Shown here: positions 10,885 through 21,970 of the stretch, in pieces
Layout of the letters: every line of letters starts with the position of its first letter
Numbering within the stretch: position 1 is the stretch's first letter
Source: Apus apus
Taxonomy: Eukaryota; Chordata; Aves; Apodiformes; Apodidae
Assembly (NCBI RefSeq): GCF_020740795.1
Contig: NC_067282.1
Span: 127,405,132 to 127,469,131 of the forward strand
Length of the DNA: 64,000 nt
Direction of reading: 5' to 3'
Made by a program: the position numbers and the translations under genes
The notes under the pieces: generated by a model
Database searches by the model: none
What the model was told of the DNA's origin: nothing
The model's input: the letters and a program-made list of their open reading frames with translations, nothing else

Positions 10885-11967
10885 GCTTCTCTTTAAGTTT
10901 ATATTGACAAAAATAAGAGCAGCAGCATTCTACTTCTTTTTTGTCTTCTAAATTATGGAAATGTACTGACAAATTCATAGGGAAGTTTAAGACTAAAAGA
11001 GATTCTACCCTCAGCTGCAGCCCTGTAAGCACAAGATAGTTCTATTTACAGTGCTGTAACAGAAAGCACAGTCTGAGCTCTTCATCTTTGCTCTTAGGAG
11101 CTCACACTACACAAATCCTAATCTGAAGATACTTGTAGACATACAATCAGCAGGTTTACTGTCAAATCCCTGATTTGCAGTCTCTGCTCTATGCATAAAG
11201 GTAAGGAGGGGAGCAGGTGCTTGCAAGATGAAAAGACTTAATCCTCTGTTAAAATGAACAATTGCCAGTGAATGGGGAGTGTCCTTAGCTGCCACCAAAG
11301 ACAGCTGGTGATGAAATTGCTTGTTAATTACCAGAAGGAGCTTTCCTTCTGCAGGGCCACTTCCTAAATAAGGCAAGACCCTAGTGGGGGAGATAAATCC
11401 AGAAGAATGTTTGTGGTTTTGTTTGTTTGTGGTTTTTTGTGGGGTTTTTTTTGGTCAGAAAGCAGACGTGTACTGCAGCAACACTGATACCTACTGTAGC
11501 TAATGTTCTTAGGACATGACAATTCTATATACCTTGCCTAACTGGGTTTTCACTTGCTCCAGGGAAGTCTGTCTGGAGCCCGTTGGCTGGCAGATCTTAA
11601 ATTCTATAGCATAGTTTTATGCTTTAGGAAACAAGTAACTATGATTAGTGTGGGTTTTACACTCCTAAAGCAGAAATGTTCATTGATAAACATTCACCCC
11701 AGGAAATATCCATGGAGCATGTAGCGCAAATTAAGAAAGAGTGAAGCAATAGATTGAACATTCCTCTGTATGATTTTTCTTAGTGAAAGGATTTACAGGA
11801 GGGAAGGTGCTTCTCTGGTCACCCTAAATCACACCACCTTCCATGGTCGCCCTAAAATGCTGAAGCCACGTTATTTGTTCATTAGAGACAAGACTCATGG
11901 GGAACCTTTGTCTTCCAAATATCATTGCAAGTTCAATAAGTCCTTCATTGGCTTCAATTTCACTCGG

Positions 11968-12090
11968 TGAACACAGGATCATTTAGGCTGGAAAAGACCT
12001 TTGGGATCATAGAGTCCAACTGTAAAGCTAATACTGTCAAAGTCCACTTCTAAACTATGTCCCTAGGTGCCACTGAATGCCACTTTTACA
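11968..12090 (-). mobile_element. CR1 LINE 3'-end fragment, reverse orientation
   Basis: The + strand reads the reverse complement of the CR1 3' UTR: a GGCTGGAAAAGACCTTTGGGATC-like segment, then GAGTCCAACTGTAAAGC, then TGTCCCTAGGTGCCAC. Only about 120 bp remain, and the tail is degraded (ACAGGATCATTTAGG). Confidence 0.75.
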
Positions 12091-12167
12091 TGTGGCATAT
12101 AAATATGTTACCTCAGTGTAGAGTTTGGAAGACCCTTAGTCAAAGAGTGCTATCAATCACAAGTGGA

Positions 12168-12209
12168 CCAATTAAATTACTGAATTTACCAATTAAATTA
12201 CCAAATTTA
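12168..12209 (+). repeat. 21-bp tandem duplication
   Basis: Two 21-bp units beginning CCAATTAAATTAC lie head to tail with about three mismatches. Confidence 0.7.
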
Positions 12210-13309
12210 ATTTGTGTTGTAGCCATAGCTTGTTTAAATAAAACTGTGGTCTTGATTTTGCTTTCTACCTGAGGTGAGATGAATGTATCCTTAAGGTTAT
12301 AAATGTTATGACGTCTAATTTAAGTAACTGTGAGAGAACAATCAGGTGCAAAGAAGAGTGCTGTAAAGGCAGATGTGTAGAATAGATCTCTCTAGGTGTT
12401 GTAGATACACATTGGTCCATTCATCTAAATGATTGTATGCAATTTTACACCAATTCAGCTTTTAGAGTACTTCTTGGTTTATTCTCTTGTATTCTCTGGA
12501 GAGAAATTAAATGGTATTTTACAAGAAAACTGGAACATTACTGTCTCCTCTTGCTTTTCGTTGATGCATCTGTTGTTTGCAATTAGCTTGATGGCATCCA
12601 TTTTGAGGAAGCAGATGCTGCCCTCTTTTAGACTGGTGCAATTCTGGAATAACTCCACTGACGTCAGTGAAGTGACTCCAAATTTATCCCTGGTGAAAGC
12701 AGAATTGGACCACAGTCTTGTTTGCTTATGTGCTGTGGTGCTCTCAGGGAGGTGCACCATTACTGTACCATGAGGGGAAGGTCTGCTGTGTCATGCTGAG
12801 CTCTTTTGTGTCTATGACATCACACCCATGTGCCTGGCTGGAGCAAAAGTCAGGCTGGTGTGGGACATGCATGGTCACTAGATTTCCCATGTTGAATGGA
12901 GTAGATGCTGGCTCTATATTCTCGACTGCTTTCCCATTCCAATTTCCATCAGCGTCCTCTTGCTTGGTTATGTTTTCCAAGGAGACAAGAGTTTTTAGGA
13001 TAAAGAAATGCAATTGCAATTCTTAAGTAATATAACAGAAGGGTAGTGGAAGTAAACGTGGAGACAAACTTTTCCTCTCCTATAGTTTGTTGGTTTTTTT
13101 TCTATTATGGCAGTGTGAAAGTAGTCACAGTCCTGACAGGTTGGCTGTAGATCTACTGTCTCCAGTCTCCCTTTTCAGGGAATACCCAGTTTCAATGAAT
13201 TGGGAAACTTCTTTCTTGCTCTAACTCTGCTGATTTCAGTGATGCTGTCCCTGAAACCAGACAAAAAACTTCCCTTAGAAGCCATGAGCAAGCTGTATAG
13301 AAAAATACC
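12210..13309. other. Intergenic DNA, nothing recognised
   Basis: Open frames of up to about 114 codons on + and 93 on - show no family motif and overlap one another on opposite strands, as expected by chance. Confidence 0.4.
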
Positions 13310-13960
13310 ACTTGAGTTGGAGCAGATGAGGGTGAATGGAAGAAATGGAGTCAATACAGTACAGAGTAAATAAGCTGTGTGGGACAGGAGGGAGGTTCTT
13401 AAAGGAGTTCCTCAAGGATTAGTCCTGGAATTGTTTGAGCTGAGATGATGAAGTTTATCTCTGAAACAACTTAAGTGTCATCATCAAGAGGATGGATTAG
13501 GACACAGAACTGGGTGACTGAATAATTTACTTAAAGAAATGGAAAGATATTAAATAGTACACAAATTAACGTTTTTTATAGGGATTTTGGTGGCAAGCTG
13601 ATCAGTTGGGTAAGATAGACCTCCAGAGTAACGCAGCCATAAAAACTGCAGGTGAAAGTCTTTAAAAATCTCAGAAGAAGCACATTCAATACGACCTGGG
13701 AAGGGTTAATTCTGTAACGCCTCCTCTGGCATGCTGTGCACATTTATGGTGACCTAAATTTGGTCAGGAAGGATGCATGGAAGAACAGGAAGAATGATCA
13801 GGTGAATGGAAACTGCTTTGCAAGAGGAAGGTGGAAGAGCCTGACTTTTCTAGGCCAGCAAAAGGTCAACAAGACCTATAGTTACAAAACTGCTGGGGGC
13901 AGAGTAGCCAAAAGAGGTAAGAGCCGCTTAAGGTAAAAGGCAGTGCTGGTGTTTGAACTT
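13310..13960 (+). mobile_element. Ancient CR1/L3-like LINE relic (reverse transcriptase region)
   Basis: At 13401-13440 the + strand encodes KGVPQGLVLELFEL, matching the conserved GVPQGxVLGPxLF block (motif B) of CR1-clade reverse transcriptase. Downstream, patches such as a KWKDIK-like segment and LLWHA/CAHLW-like words in shifting frames are consistent with the ORF2 C-terminal region. Many stops and frameshifts indicate great age. The boundaries and the part beyond 13600 are uncertain. Confidence 0.5.
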
Positions 13961-15524
13961 AGAGCATAAAGTGGCTATCAGTATATTTACTTTGGAAAGA
14001 AGAAGGTGATTTCTAATATAACAAAGAAGGAGAAATGAAAGCTCATTCCAGGTTGAATAGGAGAAATGAAGGCAAAAGACTTTTTTTTCTTTTTTTTTTC
14101 AGATAGACTTCTTTAAATTTATGAAAGGGAGAATATGGAAGTAGTTACGTGTAATAGAAATAGCCTGATTTCAGTGACTTTGTCTACTAGAATCCTCTCC
14201 TGCATGTAGGATGTATTTGAGATGCTGAATTGATGAGAAGCTGTTAGATCTTCCCTCATTTCTTGTGTCTTCCAGCTCCTTTGTCTTACTGTACCTACCC
14301 ATTTAGCTACAAAATGCCAAATCCTGGTGATTTGATTATGTAATACTTGGGGTGTGTGGGTAGGAGGGAGAACTAGGGGAGGAGCTGTGAGTCCTGGGAG
14401 ATGTTTTTTCTCTATGGTACTGGGGGAAGAGAAAGAAGCCCTGGGAGTGGGATAGGATGGGGCAGCGGATACCAGGTCACTCCAGGAGCTATTCTGGAGA
14501 CAGAGGGGAAGTTCATGCCCTTTAAAAAAACAGCAGTCTCTGTTCACTTCTCTTCCCCACAACCTGGAACCTCTGCTGACCTCATCTGGTCCTTTCTCCC
14601 TATGCAGATCTCAGTCTCTTCACTGACCTTCTTTCTTCCTGGAGTCTCTGATAATTCCTCACTACTGTGAGTTTCCTGGGATCACTGAAACAGTGCATTG
14701 TGCCTAATTTTGAGAAAAGCCTTAGCCAGCTCTGATGCAGCTCAGTCTGGGTCTCTGGGGCAGAGAAATCAACAGCAATTCATGATCTTCAAAAACTTTT
14801 GTTGAGAGGTTGGCAGAATAATTTCCTATTCCAGGCACTGTTCTGACAGAGACAGAATAAAGCTTCACATTTCCTCTGTTACCTCTTTTAATTCATTTCT
14901 TACTGTGGAAAAGTGACAAAAATATCCTTTGAAGCTTAGCACATAGAATAGACCACCAAGGTGGGAGCTTCACCCATTCATGCAGCTCCAAGTCAGAAAA
15001 GCACCAAGAAAAAACTAGTCCTTCTACTTTGTCCTCGAGCCTTTGAGCTTGTTGCTGATCTTTGTTCACTTCTGTGAGGAAACCATAATCTTGTTATTTG
15101 TGTCTGTATCTTGGCTAGCTAGTTCTGCTCTTTAACTTTGAGATTGCTCTGCTTTTTCTCCTCTGAGTAGAAAAAAAAAGAAAAAGCAAAGGAAATTTCA
15201 TTAATGACCATGCACATTATGAAAGCTTATGAATATGAACGCCACTAGAGCTTTATCCATGACATTAGCAGGATGGTGCACAGAAATCTGGTTGTCCATA
15301 AGTTGTCCTAAGGGCTTTTCTCAGGTGCTTGGCATAATTTCTTGAGTTCTGGCAGTAAGCAAACTTTGAAAGGAATCATAAAAAATATAGCGAGACAATG
15401 AGTTTCATTTGAACTGTGAACCCAGTGTCACAACTGTTTCTGAGCTCAGTTCAGTTTGAAATGGGTGGAGGAAACTACCATCAACATATATATGTATGTG
15501 CTTCTTAACTTGCTGTTGTTATAT
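13961..15524. other. Intergenic DNA, nothing recognised
   Basis: A T-rich tract lies at 14083-14100. A 147-codon frame on - (14119-14562) has no recognisable motif. Confidence 0.4.
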
Positions 15525-15680
15525 CGTAGAATCATAGAATACTAGGTAAGAAGGGACTTCAAGGATCATTTGGTCCAACCTTTCTTGGTAAAAGCACAGT
15601 CTGGACAAGATGGCCCAGCGCTGCTGTTGTGTACAGGGCAGTGATCTTGAGACATGTAATATACTGGCAGTGAGGATCCT
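15525..15680 (-). mobile_element. CR1 LINE 3'-end fragment, reverse orientation
   Basis: Begins with CGTAGAATCATAGAATAC, the reverse complement of the CR1 octamer tail, followed by AGAAGGGACTTCAAGGATC and GGTCCAACC. The next segment (AAGCACAGTCTGGACAAGATGGCCCAGC) resembles the 3' UTR of the CR1 at 43464, so both may belong to one subfamily distinct from the other copies here. Confidence 0.8.
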
Positions 15681-16743
15681 ACTGCAGCAATCACAGAGCA
15701 CAAACACACACAAACACAGAGCACAAAGCTGGTCAAAGGGCTTACATGGTTAAAACTGTAAACACTGCTTCAGAGGCTGAAGAATTTTCCAGTGGGGAGA
15801 GAGCATTATTAAATTTTGATTTTATGGTGGGAACAGAATAAGGCATAATTAGCTGTGGAGAGTGGAGGGAAAGCAAGAGTCTAAATAAGCAGAACCCATG
15901 ACTCCTTCTTTAGTGCTACAGAACAAATCTTCATCTTCTTGGCCCAGGCAGCCATGTCTTTTAGCAAGGAGGTAGGGACTTTGCAAGGGAGGACAGGTAA
16001 AGAGTGCAGGAGCAAATCTGCAAGTGAATTGTATTGATTAATGACAATATGTAAGCAGCATGGGAGATGCGTTCATTGTGAATCTTGAAGCCAATCTGGT
16101 TTATTTATGCATAAATAGTATTTACCCATACTCTTTTTTTGGACTTTACATTGCAGAGGAAAAAGCTCAAGAATACTCTAGTGTATGAAACAATAAAGTG
16201 CTCTTAATTTGTCACCAAGTTCTGATCCTATTTGTCCTTTCCAGCTTCCGTTTTAGATCTTCCTCCGTCAACACCTGCATTCTCATAAGGGGTGTATATT
16301 TTTTGAGAGTAGTGCTATCATTGAACAGTAAGAAGTTCTATGCGCAAGCTCCCTTGTCACTGATGGAGAAACAGACTTGCTCTGTGTTTGAATCCCACTT
16401 CATCATAAAGTCATAAAGTAGAATGGTACAGAGTAGACCCATTGGTCTCATTTGGCGTCAAATGGCCAAACTTAGAATGTCTACTTCATCATTGTAATTT
16501 GTCTTTAGATAAGTGCCACAAACGTATGTATCTCAAGCTCTGAATTATGCTGCAATTTTAATACTTCAGAAATAGTACTGGCAGGAACATTTCTTTTAGA
16601 ACTGTAGACTGTGGACTTTCATGCTCATTAAATAATACCCCCAAAGCAATTGATGTTTGTAGTCTGTCCTTGGAGATGGCACAGTGTCTTTCAGAAACAT
16701 TTTGAGGGGTATTCAGTATTACTTGTCCATTAATCTATTATCC
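15681..16743. other. Intergenic DNA, nothing recognised
   Basis: AT-rich with no coding motif and no repeat end recognised. Confidence 0.4.
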
Positions 16744-17036
16744 AATCATAGAATCATAGAATGGTTTGGGTTGGAAGGGACCTTAAGGATCATCCAGTTC
16801 CACTTCCCTTGCCATGGACAGGGACACCTCCCACTAGACCAGGTTGCTTGAAGCCCCATCTGACCTGCTCTTGAACACTTCCAGGGATGGGGCATCCACA
16901 ACTCCTGTGGGCAACTTGTTCCAGTGTCTCACCACCCTCACACTAAAGAATTTCTTCATAATATCTAATCTAAATCTACCCTCTTCCAGCTTAAAACCAT
17001 TACCCCTCATCCTACCACTGCATGCCCAAAGGGCAT
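16744..17036 (-). mobile_element. CR1 LINE 3' end, reverse orientation
   Basis: Starts with AATCATAGAATCATAGAATGG, the reversed CR1 octamer tail, then the reversed 3' UTR and the end of ORF2. On the - strand a CR1 C-terminal coding trace is visible (an [14 protein letters not shown] segment near 16960). The element is truncated at about 17036. Confidence 0.9.
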
Positions 17037-18291
17037 GTAAAAATATCTGATTAGCTAGTACAGTTTTCTACAGTGGGTTGCAAACATTTCAGTAGGACAT
17101 ATTTCCATCAAAAAGATGCCGCTTCCTCAAAATCAGCAATGTTTGCGAGAGGAGTTTTATTTAATCTGATTTTTATATTCTTTAGAAGATGCACATTTGA
17201 GAAATTCCGTAGCATGTGTGATGATTTTCTTAATGTTCTGAATGTTTATACTTTTAATTAATTTTTTTGTAAGGATATGTATGTAAACCTGGTAAAATGC
17301 AAAATTTTGCATTTATGTCTTTTTTACTTTGCTCTATAATGGAAGATGTAACATGGATTCATTGTTTGTTTTGTTGGGGTTTTTTGGTTTGGTTTGGTTT
17401 TTTGAAGGGAGAGGTTGTCCTTAGTTTAGGAGAGTTTATTTTTAAATATACTTTTTTCCAGGCAATATAATGGTAGCCACGGGTTGTTCCTGATTATTAG
17501 TAGTGTGACTCCAGTTTAAGCTCCAACAGTCCCTTGAATTTAGTTAGGTGGTACTATGATGCTCCAAAACAGTTGAAATGACATACTGAATGGTATGGAT
17601 ACTACAACAGGTATGGGTAGTGGCAGAAGGGACGTTCCAGTGCTTTGGCTATTGCTGAGACATGCCAGTTGTACTTTTCCACAACTGGAAAAGATTCACA
17701 TGTAAAAAAGTTGTTGAATAAGTCCAGATTGCTTCTACAATGCAGTCTGACTTGCTAGAATATGTCATCGCTGATTAATTTTTATTCACAGAGTATGTAA
17801 TAGGAAAAAAAAATAAATGAACACCCCCTGAAAAAAACCCAAAGAACAAAAAAACCCCACAACAACAAAACCAACCAACCAAAAAAGAACCCAAATCAAA
17901 TAAACCAAACATTACTAGTGATAATTTTCTGGGAAAAAGAGTGTAAGTAGAAGGTACTATTTTGAGTATGCTGTAGCTTGCCTCTTTACTTACCTTTGTC
18001 TTTGGCTCTTTAAAAAAAAACAACTGTGCAGATTTGTGATCTGCCTTTAACACTTACCTAAGTGTATTTCAGAGAAGATGAGAAGTGAGCTCTTCTTTGT
18101 GTAGTAACCATTAATCAACATTTCCATAGAAGATGCCTGAATATGCACTGATGAAGCCAGCTGCAACTGTAGGGTAGCTGTGATGGGCTTTGGAGACTGA
18201 TGCAGCTTCCCTCTCCATCCTCCATTCTCCAATCATGTAACCCACATAGCAGAAAAAACACCCACTGGTACATCTGGCTCTGGCATAGGTT
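17037..18291. other. Intergenic DNA with simple repeats
   Basis: Contains a GTTTTGTTGGGG/GGTTT-rich stretch at about 17365-17405 and an A/C-rich block at 17810-17910 (AACCCC and CCAA units). No gene recognised. Confidence 0.5.
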
Positions 18292-18480
18292 CAGAATCAC
18301 ACACGCAGGGACTTCTCACAGTTGTAAAAGACTTCTAAGATCACTGAGTCCAACTGTCCACCCAGGAGTTAAAAACCAACCGAACAGGCACAACTGGTAC
18401 AACTGGCACAACTTCAGGCCATTTCCTCTTGTCCTATTGTTATTCACTTGGGAGAAGAGGCCAACATATGCCAAGATGCA
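18292..18480 (-). mobile_element. Older CR1 LINE fragment, reverse orientation
   Basis: TTCAGAATCACAC followed by GATCACTGAGTCCAACTGT is a degraded CR1 3' end. After a gap containing ACTGG repeats, AACTTCAGGCCATTTCCTC-TTGTCC and ATTCACTTGGGAGAAGAGGCC match reversed CR1 ORF2-end/3' UTR sequence. Internally deleted and older than the neighbour at 18541. Confidence 0.65.
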
Positions 18481-18540
18481 TCTAAAGTTTGCATATGGTT
18501 TTTCGTTGGTTAAGAGGCCACTTAATAAGGAAGAGCTTGT

Positions 18541-20150
18541 AATCACAGAATCACAGAATATTAGGGGTTGGAAGGGACGTCCAAATATCATCGAGTCCAA
18601 CACCCCTGCCAGAGCAGGACCAAAAAGCCACACACAACTAGGGCAGATCACTAGAAAGGCATCCAGACAGGTCTTGAAAGTCTCCAGAGAAGGAGACTCC
18701 ACAGCCTCTCTGGGGAGCCTGTTCCAGGGCTCTGTCACCCTCACAGGAAAGAAGTTCTTCCTCATGTTGAGGTGGAACTTCCTGTACTCGAGTTTGAATC
18801 CATTGTCCCTTGTCCTGTCACAGGGCACAAGTGAAAAGAGGTTGGCCCTGCCTTCCTGAAGCCCAGACCTCATGTATTTATAGACTTAATTAGATCCCCC
18901 TCAGTCTTCTCTGCAGACTGAAAAGCCCCAGGTCTCTCAGCCCTTCCTCATAAGGCAGGTGTTCCAGTCTCTTAATCATCCTCGTAGCCCTTCATTGGAC
19001 TCTCTCAAGACTCCCTGTCCCTCTTGAACTGGGGAGCCCAGAACTGGACACAATGCTCCAAGTGAGGTCTCACCAGGGCTGAGTAGAGGGGGAGGAGAAC
19101 CTCCCTTGATCTGCTGGACACTCTCCTCCTAATGCACCCCAAGATACCATTGGCCTTCTTGGCCACAAGGGCACATTGTTGTTCCCATAGATAACTTGTT
19201 GTCTACCAGGACTCCAAGGTTCTTCTCCATGGAGCTGCTCTCTAGCAGATCACCTCCTAACCTGTACTGGTGCATTTTGTTGTTCCTTCCCAGGTGCAGG
19301 ACTCTGCAATTGCTCTTGTTGAACCTCATTAGGTTCCTCTTTGCCCAGCTCTCCAGCCCATCCAAATCTCCCTGAATGGCTGCACAGCCTTCAGGTGAAT
19401 CAGCCAATCCTCCCAGCTTCGTGTCATCAGCAAACTTGCTGAGAAGACACTCTGTCCCATCATCAAGGTCCTTGATAAAGATGTTGATCAGGACTGGACC
19501 CAGCACTGATCCCTGAAGGACTCCACTAGTTACAGGTCTCCAGCTGGACTCTGCACCATTGATCACCTCTCTTCAGGCTTTATTGTGTAGCCAGTTCTCA
19601 ATCCATCTCACTGTCCATTCTTTTATGCCACGTATTCTGAGCTTGCTCACAAGGATGTTATGGGAGACTGTATCAAAAAAGCCTTGCCATGGTCAAGGTA
19701 GACAACATCCACTGCTCTCGCTGCATCTATCCATTCAGTCACAACATCATAGAAGGCTATCAGATTAGTCAAGCATGATACCCCTTGGTAAATCCATGCT
19801 GACTACTCCTGATAACCTTCTTCTCTTCCATGTGCTTAGAGATGACCTCCAAAATGAGCCACTCCATCATTTTTCTAGGGATGGAAGTGAGTCTGACTGG
19901 TCTGTAATTTCCTGGATCTTCCTTCTTGCTCTTTTTGAAGACTGGAGTGACGTTTGCCTTCCTCTCCTGTTTGCAGTGATCTTTTGAAAATGATGGAGAG
20001 TGGTAGGGCAATAACGTCAGCCACCTCCCTCAACACTCTTGGGTGCATCTCATGGACTTGTGCACAATTTACATAACTGGTCTCTGACCCACTCTTCATT
20101 GACTAGTGGAGAGTCTTCCCTTCTCCAGGCTTCCTCTCCTATATCCAGGG
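18541..20150 (-). mobile_element. CR1 LINE, 5'-truncated, retains most of the RT domain (frameshifted)
   Basis: The reversed octamer tail CACAGAATCACAGAATATT marks the 3' end. Reading -, RT blocks appear in order: PLSIIFKRSLQTGE near 20040; [16 protein letters not shown] near 19920; SSQHGFTKG near 19785; then [12 protein letters not shown] and FADDTKLGG near 19440-19520; then the C-terminal [18 protein letters not shown] segment near 18730. The conserved GVPQG has become GVLQG, and frameshifts split the frame into at least four pieces, so it is not functional. The 5' break lies near 20100-20160, just before a MIR-like element. Confidence 0.92.
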
Positions 20151-20164
20151 TCTGAAGCTCATAA

Positions 20165-20280
20165 AGGCTGGTGATGAAATACTGGACTTGGAGTCAAAGG
20201 GAGAGCCCTCAGTTCTGTCTCTTGACCTTTGGATGTCTCACAAATCTTAGTGCCTTGGCAGTAAAACAGGACTGTATTAC
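20165..20280 (+). mobile_element. MIR-like SINE fossil
   Basis: CTGGACTTGGAGTCAAAGG, then CCCTCAGTTCTGTCTCTTGACCTT and a GTGCCTTGGCAGTAAAACAGG-like end follow the order and spacing of the MIR core (tRNA-related body and the 'TCTGTAAAATGGG' end). The match is by eye and diverged. Confidence 0.5.
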
Positions 20281-21599
20281 ACTGTTCAGTTGTTCCTTTT
20301 TCCTAAATCATTTAGACAGGCAGATCTTTCCGGGTGTGCTCCATCTCTTACCTAATATCTGTACGGTACCAGATGCAGCCGGAGACTCCTACTCCCTAAG
20401 GACACCATGCTGTGTCATAAGTCCTAATTTGGAGCAAACAAACACAGACCAACATTGGTCCTCATGAGACTCATGGAATGGCATGGGCTTCATGGAATAT
20501 CGAAATGCTTACAAGTCCTGGGGTTCGCTACCTCTTTGTTGGCTTTGGGCCAGTGATTTGGCCACGCTGATCCTGATTCCTCTTTTTCAGGCTCAGGCAC
20601 AAAATACTCAGAGCAACCCCCTTATTCCTGGCTCTTGGTTCCCTTGCAGGCTGCCTTATAATTAAAGGCATACAGAATATTTCTACCTGACAAAGCCCAG
20701 AGCTGACTTACAGCAAGGTAAACTAAAAGCCCACTGAATGTGCCATGGAGATAAGAGACTGACATCAACTTCTCACAGCTAGTCCAAAAGAAGTAAATTT
20801 ATGCAGGTTTTTCTTTTTTCACCCCTTGAACTGCTATCAGGGACCAAGGCATTAAAGCAGCAGAAGAAAATGTGCTGGAGATGGGAGGAGTTCACCATCT
20901 CTCTCCTAGATTTGTGTTAGGTCTCTGAGCATAAGAGTGATTTGGATGCTGGCAGCTCACTGCTACTGAGCAGTCAAATCTGCACTTTAGATCTGGCAAG
21001 AGAAGTTTTTTACAGATTTTCACTGGCATTGTTAAGAGCTAATCTTCCTGCATGTTTTGCTAGTTTTTGTTCCTTTGTGGTCTTTCAGAGGAACATTAGG
21101 ATATATAGAACAGCCATTATGTCTCCTCGTGGTTTATATGGTTTATATTTAGTTATATATTGGCAATTCAGGAGCAAGCATATGCAAAAAGGCCCAGATG
21201 AATCCTCTTGCAAAATTCTTCCTGTCCAATAGTGTTTTTACTTAGATGCTTGGGTCAGTTGCATTTTTGCAGAGGACCCATTGTCATGTCTTCATGCCCA
21301 CCATGATGGAGTAAGAGTTTTCTTGATGGCTGAAATATTTGAACACGCCTACTGATGCACAGAGTTGATTTCAGGCAAGTGGAGCCAAATTCTTAGCTGG
21401 TTTTCATACATCAGCATGATTTTCTTCTACTGCCAGCTAGGCAGGGTGGTACAGAATGTTTTAGAAGTCTTTAGTTTTTCAGCTGGTCAGTTTTCCATAT
21501 AGTTAGGAAATGAGGCTTGTTATCCTGAAACTGCAATGTTGTGAAGCATAACTGAAATTCCCATTTGAATGTTTTTGAATTTTGACCATCAGATCTGCT

Positions 21600-21715
21600 G
21601 CAGCAACATACCAGTCTGGGGACAGGTGGATGCTCACAGGCACGTTCTGGGTCTGAATCTGGTATGGATCTAACATTTTTCCTATGCCTCGATTTCCTTA
21701 ATTGGAGAAAGAAAA
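21600..21715 (+). mobile_element. Possible MIR-like SINE fossil
   Basis: GGGTCTGAATCTGG near 21650 followed by TATGCCTCGATTTCCTTAATTGGAGAAAG resembles the MIR 'GTTCGAATCC ... TGCCTCAGTTTCCTCATCTGTAAAATG' arrangement. Weak, similarity by eye only. Confidence 0.3.
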
Positions 21716-21849
21716 GTCTTTCTCTCCTCAGCATGCAGTTGAGTGTTTATCAGTTATAAGGAACAGTGTAATAATTCATAAACTAATTTTTCTTCAGATA
21801 ATACAAATGACCCTTTTTCCTACATGGAGACACAAGCAGATGGTGTGAG

Positions 21850-21970
21850 GTAGGGCTGGGAAGTTGGACTTAGATTTGCAGCTGAGGCAGCTGGCTGCTG
21901 TGGGACCTTCAGTCAGCTTCTCTGTAACCCTGTTTCTGATTTCACGTCCATAAAGGCCATCACTATTTAG
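21850..21970 (+). mobile_element. Possible MIR-like SINE fossil
   Basis: GACTTAGATTTGCAG, then GCTGTGGGACCTTCAGTCAGCTTCTCTGTAACCCTG, resembles the MIR segment around 'GCTGTGTGACCTTGGGCAAGTCACTTAACC'. Diverged; assigned by eye only. Confidence 0.35.

Larger units (their letters stand above)
5908..11967. other. Probable KCNA6 3' UTR followed by unique intergenic DNA
   Basis: The first few kilobases after the stop are AT-rich and repeat-free, as expected of a long Kv1 3' UTR, but the end is not defined. All open frames are short and lack family motifs. A GT/T-rich simple stretch lies at about 11410-11455. Confidence 0.4.
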
